This document shows positions 30,856 to 43,974 of a stretch of 64,000 nucleotides of DNA, piece by piece. This DNA comes from Mycoplasmopsis mustelae (lineage in GTDB: Bacteria > Bacillota_I > Bacilli_A > Mycoplasmatales > Metamycoplasmataceae), in contig NZ_SOCN01000001.1 in NCBI RefSeq assembly GCF_004365095.1, positions 1-64,000 on the forward strand. Direction: 5' to 3'. Both the position numbers and the translations under genes were made by a program. Below the pieces are notes generated by a model that saw only the letters and a list, made by a program, of their open reading frames with translations, was not told where the DNA came from and ran no database searches. The stretch's first letter is position 1. The number at the start of each line of letters is the position of its first letter.

Positions 30856-33800
30856 TTATTTTTTACGTTTTTTAAGGTATAGTCAAACTGCGGTAGCAGC
30901 TAAGATTGCCGCAACTGCTAATGATATTACAATAGCAGCAATTACACCTCCTGAAACTCCTTTAGCAGGAGTTGTTTGTTGTGATTGATTATTAGAATTA
31001 ATTGTAGCATTAGATTTTGTTTGATTTTGTAGTTCGGTTTTTGTTTGAGTACTGATTTTGTTTAATTCTATGATTTTTTGATCATAATCAGCATTACTTT
31101 CTAATGCATCTAATCGAGCTTGTAGAGCTTTTCTTTGTTCGTTACCTTTAACCTTAGCAATTTCAGCTTTCAGTTGATCTCTAAGATTTATATATGAAGC
31201 TGTTTGGTAGGCCTTTAAAATATCTTTTAAAGTACCAACAGTATCTGCATTTAAGATTTCAGCTTGAGCATTTTTAGTTAATTCCTCATTAGTTGAAACT
31301 ACTTTTAAAATACTTGTTTCTAATGCAGTAATTTCATCTGCTTTAGCTTTTAATGTTTGTAAGGCTTCGGTATCTGTGGTAGAATCAATTGATTTGTTAG
31401 TTTCATCTCTTAATTGTTTTGCTTGGATCGCATTGGTTGCTTCTAAAGCAGCGGCTTTAGCATTAGCAAAATCTGTTTCTAACTTGATTTGTGCATCTAC
31501 TTTTGGTTCTAAAGCAGCTAATGCTTCAGTAGTTAAAGCAGCGTTAAAGTCTATATTAAAGATATCTTTTAGCTTTGGTTCACTAACTTGTTTAATTTTG
31601 TTACGTACTTTTATTTGAGCCAAATTAAATTTGTTTCATTCTTGATATGCGTAGTTAGCGTGTAAGTTAGCTAAGATCTTAGTTAAAGCATCATTTGATA
31701 AATCAGGGTTATTTAATAAATCTTGGTAATTTCCTTTATTATCTAATTTAGCTAAGATAGCTTCTGCTTCAGCTTTAGCAGCAACTTTAGCAGTATCACC
31801 ATCTGCAACTTGTAATTGTGCTACAGCGGTTTCTAACATTTCAGCATCAACAGCAATATCTAATTTTGCAATATGTTCTTTATTTGCAAGACGTGTAGTA
31901 ATCCGGTCTAGAACAGCTTGGTATTTTTGGAATGAATCAAAGCTATATACATTTTCTTGGTTTGAAATTGGATTAGCTGTTAGAAGTTGATATTTAGCTA
32001 AATCATTATTACGTAAAGTTTCAATTGCTTGGTATTTTGTTTTTAGTTGAGCTAAAACGTCTTGGTAATCTTTAGCAGTAACAAATTCTTTTTGACTTAT
32101 TGTTTGATCTGATTCAGCAACAGCATCTAAAACTTGATTTGATAATTCAGGGAATAAAGTTTGATACTTATCAACAAAACCAAGTGCAGTTGCATCACGG
32201 TATTGTTGATATTCGTCTTTAGCAGCACCAGTTAAATTCTTTGTTAATGCTTGGTATGCTGTATCAAAGTTAGTTACAAAGGTATTATTAATATCAGTTG
32301 TTTTATTATTAGTTCCATTATAGTTAGTTACTAAAGTTTTTAAACTATTATAGGTATCAAAGTTATATAAATTTGCATCTAAAGCATTAAATCTTTGAAC
32401 ATCTAATTGTGCACTTTGAGCACTATAATCAACTGGTGTTGTCGCAGTTGCTGCTGTTAAAGCATTTTTAGCTGTTACAAGTTTTTTATATAAACTATCT
32501 GCAAGGGTATATGAAATGTTTTCTTTATCTAATAAAGCAACTTTAGCTTCAGTTACGGCATCTAAATATGCGTTTCAACTAGCATCACTATAAGTTTTTG
32601 TTTCACTATTTTTTGTAAATGTCTTATCACGTACTAGGTATACTTTGGTATCTGCTGTTGAATCTTGAGATTGTGTACTTTGAGCAGCTGGGGTAGTACT
32701 ATTTGCACTACCTGGAGTACTTGAAGTAGATGTTGAAGTTGTTGTTTGTGAAGGAGAGGCAGTTGAATTACTTGGTTGGATACTACTACTTGAAGCTTGT
32801 GTGTTTGTTGATGTAGTTGATCCAACAGCACCTGATTGAGTTTGTTTTTGTTGTTCTCTTTGTTTTGATTCTGCGTATTCATCTTTTGTAAATGAAGTAG
32901 CAATTTCTAATTTATCAATAATAGTATCACCTGGAGTTTGTTGATGATTATTTTCTGCTGTTTGAAGTTCATTTGTTGAACTACCGCTAACATTTGGAGT
33001 TGGTGTAGTAATTTGAGTTCTAGTGCTTTGAGCATTTAAGGTCTTTGAGACAAATGCTGATAAGTAATTAGCACGAATGCGTTTAAAGGTTTCTAAATCG
33101 AGATTTGCATATTCTTTAATTGCCTCTTTTAATTTAGTTTTTGCATCTATAAATGCATCTCGAGATTTTTTAGTACGTTGATTAAGTTCATTTTCATCTT
33201 CATCAGTTTTTGAATTAGCTGTAGAATTAGCTGTACCAGTATTTACAGTAGGATTAAATAAATTGTCTGCTTTGGTTTTTTCATCAACGGAAACTGATTG
33301 TAAAGTTCTTGAGTCTACACCACCAAATGAAGCTATTTTAGGTTTATGTCCATCTTTTCATTTTATCGATAAAGCAACTAAGGTTTTATCCTTTTCATTT
33401 GGTAACATAAATGTAAGAATATTTGTAAATAAAGTACCAAGTTCTTTCTTAGAAAACTCATGTTTAGAAGTATCAAATAATAAAGCTTCAATTGTAGCGT
33501 TTGATGGAGTTCCTAAACTTACGACTCTTAACGCTTTATTTTTAAATTCGTCGTTTGACACACGGTAAGCCAATGTTCCTGAGTCGGCTTTTGGTTCTCA
33601 ATAAGTGTTTAAATCCTGATTCAACATTACTACAGGACGATGATAGAAATTAACTTCTTGATAACTAGTGTCACCAGGGTTAGCTTGATAGGTTTTGATA
33701 TAAGGATTAATAGTTTTTTCAACTAATTCACCACTAAATCTTGGATCATTAACAGGTTGATAATCTGTAGCATCATTAATTTTAATTTCAGTGATACCTA

Positions 33801-36800
33801 AATTTCTATTGTTTGGATAATCTGCATTTACTACTAATTTAAGATATCTTGCTTGAACATTATCAATAGCATCATTAGCTCAATATTTATAATTAGGATT
33901 TGCGGTGTCTAAAGTCCCGGTATTTGCATATAGTAATCTTTTTTGATTATAATCCGGATCGTCATTAATAGTTAATACCTTAGTTCATGCTGCATCTGAT
34001 GCATCTGAATTTGAAACATAAACATCTAAATTTCTTGGATAGTTATATGAATTAGTATTTGCATATAATTTTAATTTACTTAATGTAGTATTATAACCTA
34101 AATCATAGATTGCTCATTGACCTTGTTTTGGTGATGAATCTGCTTCAATACCAACAAATACTGTTTGAGTATCAAAGTTTTGGTCAAATAAATTATTATC
34201 TGAATCATTTAAAGATCTTAAATTACCGGATACTAGTCTGGTTTGTTTATTTTGAGGAGCAAGTACTACTGAAACTTTATTAAAGGTTACTTTTGTAGGA
34301 TCTATAATTACAAAAGCAGGTTCTTTTGAAATTGGTGAAAGTGAAGTAGGATTTTCATCTGGATTTTCTTTACCAAATAACAATTGATTAGTTGTAGGTG
34401 TTTGGTTACCTGTACCAGTAAATGTCTGTGTTGTTACTGGTTTTGTAGTATCAGGGGTTTCTGGGACATAATCAATATATTTTTTATATGGTTGATCTAA
34501 TTGATCACCAGTTATCCCACCTGCAACACCTAAATCAACATAATTTCTATTATTTAAAAATGTGATATATCTAATTTTTCCTAAATTAGATAAGTCATTA
34601 GTATTAGTTACTGTATGTCATTCTGATGTATCTGCTGATGCTTGGATAATAATATTGTCTGGTTTATCAAATTGATCAAGGTTAATACTTTTAACATCGT
34701 ATAAAGCACCTAAATCAAAACCAAATTGTTTTCCGTGTTTAATAATAAGATTTGCTTTATTGCCAGGAGTTACACTAGACATTACAAATTGATTGCCGTC
34801 TTTAATCACACTAACACCACTACGGTCAACACCTTCTCCGTTAGAATTAAAGCCAGCTCAAGTGTAGTTGGTTGTATCATTTATTTCAATATCTGCAATA
34901 TCTCATTGTGATAAATCGTTTGCATCTGAAGCGGGATATATACGTAATCCGTATAATGGTTTTGAAGCATCAAATCCAAAATAACTAGTTTTATCTGGTG
35001 TTTGATGTTCAATCGCGGTTCCGACCTCATTGTTTTGTAATGGTGCAACCATAACCTTGTTAAAGGCGTTTTCGCCTTGTACAAATTTAAGTTGTGAAAC
35101 ATTTGTAGGACGATCAAAAACTACATCAATAAAATCTGAACCACCTTTTGCAACATTCCCGTTATTTCTTTTAAATGAAACAAAAGTGTTTGGATTTTTA
35201 TCAACAGCCAATTCTCAAGCTTTTTTATCACCAATTCCTGAGGTTGAATTTGCTAATAATAAACTCCCTTTATTATAAATCTGAATTTTTGGATCAGTTG
35301 TCGAATTATAACCATATGCACTAACTTCAGAAACTTTTCATCATCCACCTTTATTTTCACGAGATTTAATTCTAAAGTATGTTGTATAAGCGCCACCAAA
35401 TACTCTTAAATATTGTTGGTTTGTTTTTACATTAACGATATTATCATTTCCGCTAGCTGAACCAAAATGTTTTCAAGTTTTTGAAACTTCATCAAAATAT
35501 TCCACTTCTATTTTTTGTAAAGAATCACGACCATTAGAATCTTCTTTATCCTGTTCAATAACAATTGAAGAAATATACTTTGGTCCATTATCAACTTTAA
35601 ATCCTATACTATCGTTAATTTTTGGGTTTTTATCATTTGAAGAATGTCAAAAAATAACATCTGTATCAAATTTAGAATCGGTTAAGTTATTTGTATCGGT
35701 TCGACCATTTTGATTAGTAGCTACTATATTGGTTGTCGCATCGCTTCGCGTTGAATCGTTAGATTGAACATAATGAATAGTAAGTTTCTCTAAATTGTTA
35801 CTTGATTCCTTTGAGTTAACTAAAAATTGTAAAATTTTAAAACTTACATTAGTTTGACCGGCTTCAGTTGAACTCTCAGATTTATTTGAATTTAGAATTC
35901 TAACTCCAATAACGTTAGCAATAGGTGAATCTAATGTTTTAGTTGTTAAAGCTGATGTCGGCTCGTTTAATTCAAAAGCCAAAGGACTAGAGGTAATAGT
36001 TTTTATAGTGCTTGTAGTTGTAACGTCTTTTGATAAGACAGTAACATCATGTCAGTTAGAATTAACATTAGCATCATCACCTGCTAATAAATATTGAATT
36101 TTAGCATATTTAAAATGGTCAAATTTAATATTATTTGATCCTACTTTCATCGGTGCACCTAAATATTGAACCGCTAAATCTTTGAATACAATTGGTCTTT
36201 TAAATAAAGTACCAAAGTAATCGCCTACTTTAAATTTTCCACTCGCATTTCTTGTGTTATCACCTTTAGTAGTATTTGATGCAAAAATAGCTAAGTCACG
36301 ATTATTTTTATAAAAGACTGAATTATATACTAAATTCGCTTGGTCACTATTTGAATATCCAAGATTAGTAAAGACAGTTTGTTCATTTTGAGTCGGTGTA
36401 AAAATATTTCAAGTAAGATTATCTTGTAATCATTTTAATATAAATTCACCTAAGTCTTTAAGAGTATCGTTTTTTGGTTCTACAGTAGTTTCTGTTAATT
36501 CTGTATTTTCTAATTCTTTTAATTTTGCTGCTGTTGGATTTTTAAGATATTCAGTGAAACCTGGAAGTTTTGTAGTAGAGTATTTATCAGCGGCTTCAAA
36601 TTTAATTTTAGCATCATAGAACTTACTTAAGGCTTGGTCAAAGTTTTGATCTTTAACTTGAGAAGTGGCTTCAATTAATTCACGAATAACTTGAGCATAT
36701 TGATAAAGTTGAATTAATTCCGGTGTAATTTCTTTAATATATTCATAACCTTCTGAACCTTGTAAGGTATTAAGTAGGATTCTTGCATTATAAATTAAAT

Positions 36801-38484
36801 CATCTATTGTGGTTGTTATTTGATTTTCAATTGCAGCAAACCCTGTTACTTTATCAATACTTGCTTTAAAGGTTGAAATACTACTTAAAAAGCTTTCTGA
36901 GTTGACTAAATCAAGTTTTTTTAATGCACGAGATACTAAACGAGTTTGGTCTTGAATTTTGGTAAATTCTGAAATAATTTCGTCTTTTACCTTGCTTGCA
37001 TCTGATGTAGAATTTCAAACTTTTCATGAATAATTAGCATTAGCATATAACGCTAATTTTAAGGCATCAACGTTATCAACTGATCTAACTACAACCCCGT
37101 TTAACCCTCTTCAATCACTACTTGAATCAAAAATTGGATAATATCTATTTAAACCAGAAAATAATAATTCTTTTGGATTTTGTGGATTTAAAGATAGATT
37201 TAATAACAATGAAGCACCACGTCCAGTAGCTTTACTAAATTCTGAATATGTATCATTTGTTTTTAATGTGACATCTTGACCCCCGCTTGGTAATTTAAGC
37301 ACTTCAACATCACTCGGAAATTCACGATATCATTCGTGGTAGGCACCATCATCCTCATTTAATAAATAAACTAATTTAGTATTAAAATCAGGTTTTGCTA
37401 CTTTAACAACATCTTTAATTCATAATGTTAAATCATTTAATAATTTAAGTATTAATTCTTGTTTTTGATTTTGTTGTTCAATTTCAGGGAAAACGTTCGC
37501 ATTATCTGCGAATAATGCAAATTGAGATGCACCAGCATCTGCTAATTGCATTAATTTAGCTTTTAATACATCTAAGTCCTGAGTATAAGTTGCTTGTTTA
37601 ATCGCTGTAGCTTTATCTGCAAACGGATTTACAGTATATACAAATTTAAATTTATTTGCTTTTCCTAAAGCAGCTAATGGTTTAATTTTATCATCTAATT
37701 CTTCTTGATTATATAAAGTTCTTCAGTCTGAACTACGTTTTTGATCATCTCTTGGTGCGTATAGGTATGAATTTAATTTATATTTTGAACCATATTTCAT
37801 TCAAGTTGAAAGCTCTTCAGAAGTTAATGTTTTAATATTTCTTTGATCTAAGAATCCACGCACACTTAATGAAGCAAAATCTTGAATTACAAATTTTTCT
37901 AATTCACGATGAGGAAGTTGATTAAACACTTGAGCTAAGGTTTGAGCAGCATAATATGCTGCATCTGTATTTTTTGCTAAAACTGAAATAAATCCAGTTG
38001 ATTTAGTTGAAATACGATATGCATCATTTTGTTTTCAGAAATCACTTCCTAAATCCAACTTAGAATCTTCTAATTCATAAATTTTAGCATCAACTAATTT
38101 ATCAGCATTATTGTTAATTCCTACAATAAGGTTAGTTACATGATTTAAAAATCTTCTAGTTTCGGTATATTTTAAACCTTTAGCATCTAAAACATCTTTA
38201 TATGCTTTCTTGGTAGCATCATCAATTCCATTTTCAAATACTAAATTAACTTGATCAGTAACTAAGAAAGTACGGCTATTAGTATCAGTTGTATCATATT
38301 TAATTGATTGCACAGTAGGAGTAAACTTATAAGTGGTACGAACCCCCGAATCTGCAGTAGTAGTATTAGATGTAGCTGTAGTTGAACTGCTCTGTGATGT
38401 TGTAGACATAGAAGCTGCAGAAGCTATTAAAGCTATCATCCCAGATGAACCAAGTAACAATTTCATCTTTTTATTAATTTTCAT
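30856..38484 (-). CDS. Giant surface protein with GH84-like domain, discoidin-like modules and helical repeats
   Basis: 2,542 residues with TGA as Trp; no frame break found. An N-terminal signal (MKINKKMKLLLGSSGMIAL) lacks a lipobox Cys. Residues 40-210 resemble the domain that precedes GH84/GH20 catalytic domains (AAYYAAQTLAQVFNQL, then SLSVRGF). A GH84 barrel follows: LNSYLYAPRDDQ and DWRTLYN are clear family signatures. The catalytic segment reads FALFADNANV, with Asp 327 kept and the second Asp replaced by Asn 328. The usual Lys of APKDD is Arg 245. Beta-rich modules like F5/8-type C domains span roughly residues 800-1650. A Ser/Thr/Gln-rich linker, coiled helical repeats (FIVAR-like) and one C-terminal helix with KKRKK follow. 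Likely a host glycan-binding adhesin. Confidence 0.82.
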
Positions 38485-38887
38485 ATTACCTCCGTAATAA
38501 ATTGAAAGTTAGCTAAATCTAACTTTGAAATATACAGTTTATATATATATATATATATCGCTATAACTAGGTAAAATAAGTCTTAAAAGCGATATAATAT
38601 AACTAGATAAACAAGATACTTTTTATCAGCATTTTTAATATTATAAAAAATATCAATAATATGATACAACATTATGCGAATTTTAATAATTATCTTTTAA
38701 GGAATTTGTTCATTAATATATATTAAGTAAACTACTCCATAAAAATACTTATATTCCTGCTATTAATATATTTACAACCAAAACATTACTTTAAGTTTAT
38801 CTTTAGTTTACTTTTGATATAAAAATTAGTATATTGAATCTACATTTATAATTTACTTATTTAAATAAATCCTATAAAATTAAAACT
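38485..38887. other. Divergent intergenic region between the giant protein and LppA-like genes
   Basis: Holds an inverted repeat AAAGTTAG / CTAACTTT (38505-38526) in the 5' untranslated part of the giant gene, GGAGGT just before its ATG, and a (TA)n tract at 38540-38558 described separately. The remaining 320 bp are AT-rich with no recognised gene. Confidence 0.6.
38540..38558. repeat. (TA)n dinucleotide tract in the promoter region of the giant protein gene
   Basis: 19 bases of uninterrupted alternating T and A, 56-74 bp upstream of the giant gene's ATG. A TATATT that could be its -10 lies next to the tract on the downstream side. Tracts of this kind change length by slippage. Confidence 0.7.
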
Positions 38888-40507
38888 ATGAAATTAAAAA
38901 ACAAAATCCTTATTACCGCCGCTTTAACGCTTCCTGTATTAGCGACAAGTTGCACCCAAAAAGTTGAAACGACAAAAAATACTTCAATAGATATAACTAC
39001 TCCAGAAATCCCTAGAGATAATCAAGATAAACCAATATCACCACAAAAAGAAGTTATTGAAAAACCAAAAACTGAGCAAATAAAGCAACCAAATAAAGAA
39101 ACAAAGACCGAACAAACTAATAAAAAAGATTTAGAAACTAAGAAAACTGAAGAGCAACCTCAAAACAATCAAGAAAAAAAAGAAGAAATTATACAATCTT
39201 CAGAGACAAAATCAGAACAACCAAAAAATGAAAACTTAGAAAATAAAGAAACTGAAATACAACCAGATTTTAATGATCTAGAATCATTGCAAAAAGATAT
39301 TATAATTAACAATATATATTATAAAAAGCGTGATGCGTTAGTTGGTTGATCAGAATTAAAATATAATACAGATATTTTTATAAGTTTATTAAACTTACCG
39401 CAAAGTATAAAAGATAAATATCAGATTACTTATAATGAATCAAATGATTTTAAAGTAGACCAACAAAAAGGTGTAATCGAAAACATTTTAGTAACTTTCA
39501 ATTTTAAAAATCATCAAAAAACTTATAAATATAAATTATCCGGTTTTAAAATAACAGAAAATAACCCAACAATTAATCATAAGGAACAATTTTTAAATAA
39601 AAAAACCTTAAATCAAAACATTCGTAACTTATTTCCATCTTTATTAGCTCATATGATTTTATATTCTGAAAACCCACAAAGTTATAGCCAAAACGAAAAT
39701 AAAAGTAATTGTAGTAGTAATGACAGTTGTGTAATTAACTATGAATCATTACTTAACAAAAATAGAGATTTATTTAAAGAAACTACACCTAATTTAAATA
39801 TCTCTTTAAAAACACAATTTTTTGAGATTAATGAAACTTATAAAGAAAAATATGTTTGAAATATTACAGCTGCTAAGTATAATGATTTAACCGGAAGCAT
39901 CGGTTTGCAAGTAGAAATTAGAAATTCAGATGACAATCACAACAACGAACCAGACATTACCCAAGAATTTGAATTTGATGGATTACGTAGTTTAAATCCT
40001 AATAATCAAAACCCACTTTTAAGTTTTTTTATCACGCCAGCAGATTTAAAGGATGTAATTAATAATCTCACTAGTTTAAAAAACAAAATTTTAAATAACA
40101 AAGATAATAATAATACTATTATAACCTTAACTTCAATTGAAGCAAGTAGCTTAAAAACCAAATTATTTAACAAATTTTTAGTTTCAATTTTAGATAATCA
40201 AAATACTTATCATTTAAGCCTATCATCTCAATATACTAAAAACTTATTAGGTTTAACTCAAGGCTTTAGCATTTATCCTTTTTATACTCATTTAAGTTCT
40301 AATAATATTAATAACCTATCAATTAGTATCGAAGATGACTCACAACGAAATGCAAAAGTTGTAAATTTTACTTTTAACTTTAAATATCAAATTGCCATTC
40401 AAAATTCATATAGTAGTTTAAGAGATAATTCCTTAGATGGTGAGCACTATATCAAACTTGAAATTTCAAGTCAGGTGCCTATAAGTGGGCTCTCACAAAC
40501 AAGCTAA
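38888..40507 (+). CDS. LppA-like lipoprotein
   Basis: 539 residues. Signal peptide with lipobox ending VLATSC. Then about 110 residues of Lys/Glu/Gln/Thr/Pro-rich disordered linker (EKPKTEQIKQPNKETK), then a soluble domain of about 390 residues. This layout resembles the mycoplasma LppA/P72 lipoprotein family, but the assignment is by form only. The Cys pair in NCSSNDSC may form a disulfide. One TGA-Trp follows the linker. Divergent from the giant surface protein gene; its 3' end overlaps the methyltransferase gene. Confidence 0.65.
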
Positions 40508-41219
40508 AACGGTTTTTGAAACAGATTCAGTGATTGTTAAATATACCCTAGCAATCACTGAGGTAGGTTTATGAAAATCGGAACAGGATTTAATTCTCAA
40601 ATATTTTTTAAATAAACAAGCTAATTTGTTAGATTTAGGTTGCGGAGCCGGCCGTAGTAGTTTTAATTTAGAAAACTTAGGTTATAAAAATATTTACGCA
40701 ATTGATATCTCTAAAAAAATGATTGATACAGCGCGTTTAATCCAAAAACAAATTCATAATTCAAAAATAGTTTTTGAAAATATGGACGCAAGTAATTTAA
40801 AATATCCTAACGCTCATTTTAATTATGCTTTCTTTTCATTTAATGGCTTTTCAGGGATACCAAAGCACCAAAATCGCATCAAAGCACTAAATGAAATTTA
40901 TCGGGTTTTAAAACCTAATGGAATTTTTATCTTTAGTATACATCCTTGAAATCAACAAAAATATCAACAAAGATTAAAAAAAGAAAACATCTCTAAAACA
41001 ACCGAATTTGAAATCGAAAGATATGGTGATTTAATTTTTAAAAATGAAGAAAATTTATATGATTTCTTTCATTTATACAGTGATACTGAGTTAAAACAAA
41101 AATTAAGCAGTGTAGGTTTTAGAGTTTTAGATATCATCAATCGTGATACAAACTATTCAGAAGATCAACAAGTATTAAGCTTCGCCGATAACACCAACTT
41201 TTGGATTTGTCAAAAGTAA
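40485..41219 (+). CDS. Class I SAM-dependent methyltransferase
   Basis: 244 residues if the GTG at 40485 is used. Upstream of LDLGCGAGRSS (SAM motif I) the frame stays open and shows the family-like YTLAITEVGLWKSEQDLI, so the internal start at 40626 is too late. ENMDASNLKYPNAHFNYAFFSF and EIYRVLKPNGIFIFS are motifs II-III. The GTG overlaps the upstream lipoprotein gene by 23 bp. It probably methylates a small molecule or tRNA; substrate unknown. Confidence 0.75.
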
Positions 41220-41312
41220 TGTATTAAATATTAATAAATCAATTATTTTGATATAATAATGTTTTTAAATTTACATAAATTTAAAAATGAATTAAGTAAA
41301 TTAGGAGATTTG

Positions 41313-42800
41313 ATGAAAAAGATCAAAGGTAAGAATTTTATTTTTTACGGAGTTAACTATATCGTCGGTTTTGGTTTTTTAGCAACTATTTCTAGCGTTA
41401 TCAAAACGGGAAGTTATAGTATCCTTGTATTCTTAATCACCTCCTTAATTGCCGCGGGTGTAATGTTGGCTTTCTCGCGCGGAAGTCAGTTATATGGTAA
41501 TGAAGTTGGTGGCTCATATGTCTATGTAAAGAAAGCATTTCCTAAAAATAGATTCTTTTGATATGTAAATGGTTGAAATCAATTTATGCAAGCTCCGTTG
41601 TTTTCGGCAACGGCACCCTTATTTTTTATAAATATTATTCAATTGTTTATTAAAGATAACTCAGTATTACAAAAATATTCATTTCTGATTCAAATTTTAG
41701 CACTGTTATTCTTTATCTCGCTAACAATTATTTCGGCGCTGAATTTCAAAATTTCTACGAAAGTGATTCTATGATCAGCAGTTGTAAAATGAATTATTAC
41801 AGGAATTATTTTTGTAGCGGTTATTTATCTAGTTACACAAAATCCAACTCAACAATTTCTAAAAGCAGACGCTAAAGTTACACCGTATTTAATTATTAGT
41901 TCTATTTTAACTTTTATATATGCTTACGGTGGTGTTGAGGGCTTAGCAGGTCTATCAACTGAAGTTAAAACTAAAAACTTTAGAAAAATTTTATTAATTG
42001 TTTTTGGTATTATTATTTTTATTTACATTCTATTTTATTTATTATTTTTATTTATTCCAGTCACTAGTTCTAGCAACTCAAGTTATACTGCCGTGATTTT
42101 AGAAAGCGCGTTAGGTATTGCCGGATTAATAATTTTTACAGTTGGTTTATTATTTAGACAAATTACTTCAACAGTATTTTCGATGATTTACTATGCAAAA
42201 AGCGTTGCTCCTTTATCTTTAGATGGTTTCTTACCTGCTTCATTAGGTAAAGTCGCTAAAAATGGTCAACACCGTAATGCTGTAATCTTTTCAACTGTAA
42301 TCTCAATTATTGCAATGATTATTTTTACTATTCTACCTAGTTTACTAAAAGTCGAAAACCAGTTTTCTACCATTTTACAAGCCGGTAATTTAGTGTTCTT
42401 TTTACAGTATTTATTTGCACTAATTGCAATGTTAGCATTAGCTTATAATAAAAAATTAAATTTAAAAATTCCACTTTGAGAAAAAATTATTTATATCACA
42501 GTAAGTATATTAATCATTTTTATTATGCTTGTAACATTTATTCCGCCAATTTTAGGCGAAGCTTATAATGCTTCGAGCGCGATAATCATCGGTGGTTATG
42601 TAGTGTTTATGTTAATTGGTTTTATCTTTTGAGGTTTATACGTACTTTATAAAGAATTCAAATCATTAAAAACCAAGATTGAAAAAATTGAAAAATATAT
42701 TGACGCACAAAACACTACTCAAACCGAGCTATTACAACAAGCAGAAAAAAATAATTTAGAAGCAAACCAAACTATTTTATGGGACGATCAGACAAACTAA
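41313..42800 (+). CDS. Amino acid permease (APC superfamily)
   Basis: 495 residues with about 12 membrane helices. The start is chosen at the ATG after TTAGGAG rather than the in-frame ATG at 41259. SRGSQLYGNEVGGSYVYVKKAF and YAYGGVEGLAGLSTEVKTKNFRK match APC transporters, the latter being the helix-6 region. A charged coiled tail of about 60 residues ends the protein. Imports an amino acid by proton- or ion-coupling, or exchange; substrate not deducible. One Trp near the end is encoded by TGG. Confidence 0.85.
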
Positions 42801-42836
42801 AAACAGGACATACAATTATGTATGTCCTGTTTAGTT
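42799..42836 (+). terminator. Terminator of the permease gene
   Basis: AAACAGGACATAC and GTATGTCCTGTTT form a perfect 13-base stem directly after the stop. Nothing is recognised between it and 43010. Confidence 0.9.
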
Positions 42837-43010
42837 TAATGAATAATATTCAACAAAATCTCATAAAAAATCTTTTAGACAACATTTTATATGATTTCAA
42901 TTATATTTTAATGTTTTAATGATATTTTAATCAAAATTGCAATCATAATACTGATAAATTATTACTCACTTAGAAAATAGAGCAAATGATTAGCAAACTA
43001 TATATAATGA

Positions 43011-43034
43011 AAACAAGGGATAAACCCTTGTTTT
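43011..43034 (-). terminator. Terminator of the uvrA-hprK-lgt-trxB group
   Basis: AAAACAAGGG and CCCTTGTTTT form a short hairpin that touches the trxB stop codon. Reads equally on both strands. Confidence 0.75.
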
Positions 43035-43962
43035 ATTCTTCGAAATTAATTAAATCCGAAATCTTTTTAGCCGCAATCGCTCCATCTGAAGCTGCAGTAA
43101 CGATTTGTCTAATTTCTTTAGCACAGATGTCGCCGGCCGCAAAGATACCTTTTGCTCTAGTTTGCATTGAGGCATCAACTTCAATAAAACCTCTCGAATC
43201 TAAGATATCTAAATCCTTGATAAAGGTTGTAGTCGGTAACATCCCAATATAAGGGAAAAATGAAGCAATTGCAATTTTAGTTTCATTACCATCTTTATCA
43301 ACGATAATAGCAGATTCTAAAGAATCGGTTCCATTAATTTCTTTAATTTGTGAATTACGATACACAATCACATTAGGACGACTTAATAATTCTTTAACTA
43401 AGCGTTTTTCTGCACTAAAGTCTGCATCACGAATCACAATATGTACTTCCGAAGCAATATTTGCTAAATAAGTTCCTTCTTCAACCGCTGAATTTCCAGC
43501 TCCTAAAACTAAAGTAGGGTGTCCTTTGAATAAAGGTCCATCACAAATGGCACAATAACTTACACCACGGTTTAAGAATTGATCAAAGTTTTTAATAAAT
43601 TTTGGTTCTCTATTTTTCATTCCGGTAGCAATTAAAACGGTTTTAGCAAATAAAGACTCTCCGTTTGCTAGCACAATTTCTTTATCTAAATCGCCGTGGT
43701 TAATTAATGAAACAACTTCACCGTATTTATATTTAGCACCAAATTTTTTCGCATGTTCAAAAAATTCAGTTGCTAGTTTTCATCCATCCACAATTTCGGT
43801 CCCAATTCAGTTTTCAACCTTGTTAGTTAACACTAATTTTCCACCTGGTGAACCTTTTTCAACAAACATTGTTTTTAATTCGGCACGTGAAGCGTATAAT
43901 GCGGCATTTAAAGCCGCTGGCCCACCACCAATTATAATTAAATCGTATCTTTCTTTTGTCAT
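43033..43962 (-). CDS. trxB: Thioredoxin reductase
   Basis: 309 residues. FAD site IIIGGGPAALNAALYASRAEL, redox motif CAIC in SYCAICDGPL, NADPH site VLGAGNSAVEEGTYLA, and the C-terminal FAAGDICAKEIRQIVTAASDGAIAA. Keeps thioredoxin reduced. The CAIC motif (CATC in many bacteria) is common in mollicutes. AAGGAAA precedes the ATG. Last gene of the hprK-lgt-trxB group. Confidence 0.95.
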
Positions 43963-43974
43963 AATATTTTCCTT

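Noticed and set aside
32634-32903. Gln/Leu-rich frame on the minus strand
   Set aside because: It is an out-of-frame shadow of the Ser/Thr/Gln-rich linker in the giant surface protein.
40626-40949. Short methyltransferase starting at a TTG
   Set aside because: Conserved-looking sequence continues upstream in frame, so the gene is longer (40485-41219).
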